6,792 nt of DNA, taken from the NCBI GenBank assembly GCA_023426855.1, contig JAEZBU010000136.1, positions 1 to 6,792 on the forward strand. The letters are read 5' to 3'. The notes beneath the pieces are model-generated. The model saw nothing but the letters and a program-made list of their open reading frames with translations, had not been told where the DNA came from and did no database searches. Below, piece after piece: positions 6,701 through 6,792 of this stretch (positions within the stretch are counted from its first letter, which is position 1; each line of letters opens with the position of its first letter). This DNA comes from Pseudomonadota bacterium (GTDB taxonomy: Bacteria > Pseudomonadota > Alphaproteobacteria > Rhizobiales > Hyphomicrobiaceae). The position numbers and the translations under genes were made by a program.

Positions 6701-6792
6701 ATGGGCAAGATCAGGCGCGCGCTGGGGCTGATGAGCGGTACGTCCATGGACGGGATCGACATCGCGTTGATCGAGACGGACGGGGAAAACCA
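6701..6792 (+). CDS. anmK: Anhydro-N-acetylmuramic acid kinase, N-terminal fragment (cut by window end)
   Basis: Only the first 30 codons are present; the frame is open at the window edge. The translation MGKIRRALGLMSGTSMDGID followed by IALIETDGEN contains the family's nearly invariant LMSGTSMDGID signature (9-20), which forms part of the ATP-binding site of this sugar-kinase fold. The enzyme hydrolyses and phosphorylates 1,6-anhydro-MurNAc to MurNAc-6-phosphate in the cytoplasm, feeding peptidoglycan recycling. Full-length proteins are about 360-380 residues. The start has a strong Shine-Dalgarno sequence 5 nt upstream. The gene is divergent from tyrS, an arrangement I recall from related alphaproteobacteria. 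Whether a MurNAc-6-P etherase or another recycling gene follows cannot be seen. Confidence 0.92.
   Translation, partial: MGKIRRALGLMSGTSMDGIDIALIETDGEN

Noticed and set aside
1..6792. A mobile element, defence cassette, toxin-antitoxin pair or other undescribed system.
   Set aside because: All recognisable genes are common core genes, composition is uniform, and no terminal repeats, target duplications, small gene pairs or arrays were seen.

Overview
The window is high-GC DNA with the gene content and protein style of an alphaproteobacterium in the Hyphomicrobiales. The most likely group is the Bradyrhizobium/Nitrobacter/Afipia/Rhodopseudomonas family (Nitrobacteraceae). That placement is inferred from remembered protein similarity and synteny, not from a search. 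Base composition and codon use look uniform. I see no transposase, integrase, tRNA, rRNA, CRISPR array or other sign of an accessory island. This is ordinary core chromosome, and I found no convincing candidate for an undescribed system.

Layout, left to right. Positions 1-174 hold no gene I can support, only a small repeat pair. A bactofilin gene (175-651, minus) is followed by a 194-bp gap with two hairpins, and then a BCP/PrxQ-type peroxiredoxin gene (846-1310, minus). A 232-bp divergent intergenic region (1311-1542) separates the peroxiredoxin from a very large gene for an inner-membrane-anchored AsmA/YhdP-like protein (1543-5283, plus). This protein converges on tyrosyl-tRNA synthetase (5359-6615, minus) across a 75-bp gap holding a strong hairpin, probably a shared terminator. 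An 85-bp divergent region then leads to the first 30 codons of anmK (6701 to the window end, plus).

Three of the five genes concern the cell envelope. Bactofilin is a cytoskeletal scaffold often tied to local peptidoglycan remodelling. The AsmA/YhdP-like protein belongs to a family implicated in moving phospholipid between the membranes. AnmK recycles anhydro-N-acetylmuramic acid from peptidoglycan turnover. The peroxiredoxin (thiol peroxide defence) and TyrS (translation) are housekeeping genes. Strand switches at almost every junction argue against one operon. Only bcp and the bactofilin gene are co-directional, and their gap suggests separate control.

The points most worth a second look are the unresolved start of the AsmA-like protein, with a possible coupled leader ORF; a 5'-UTR hairpin just before the bactofilin ribosome binding site; the single-cysteine form of the peroxiredoxin; and the two mutually exclusive hairpins in the convergent terminator region.
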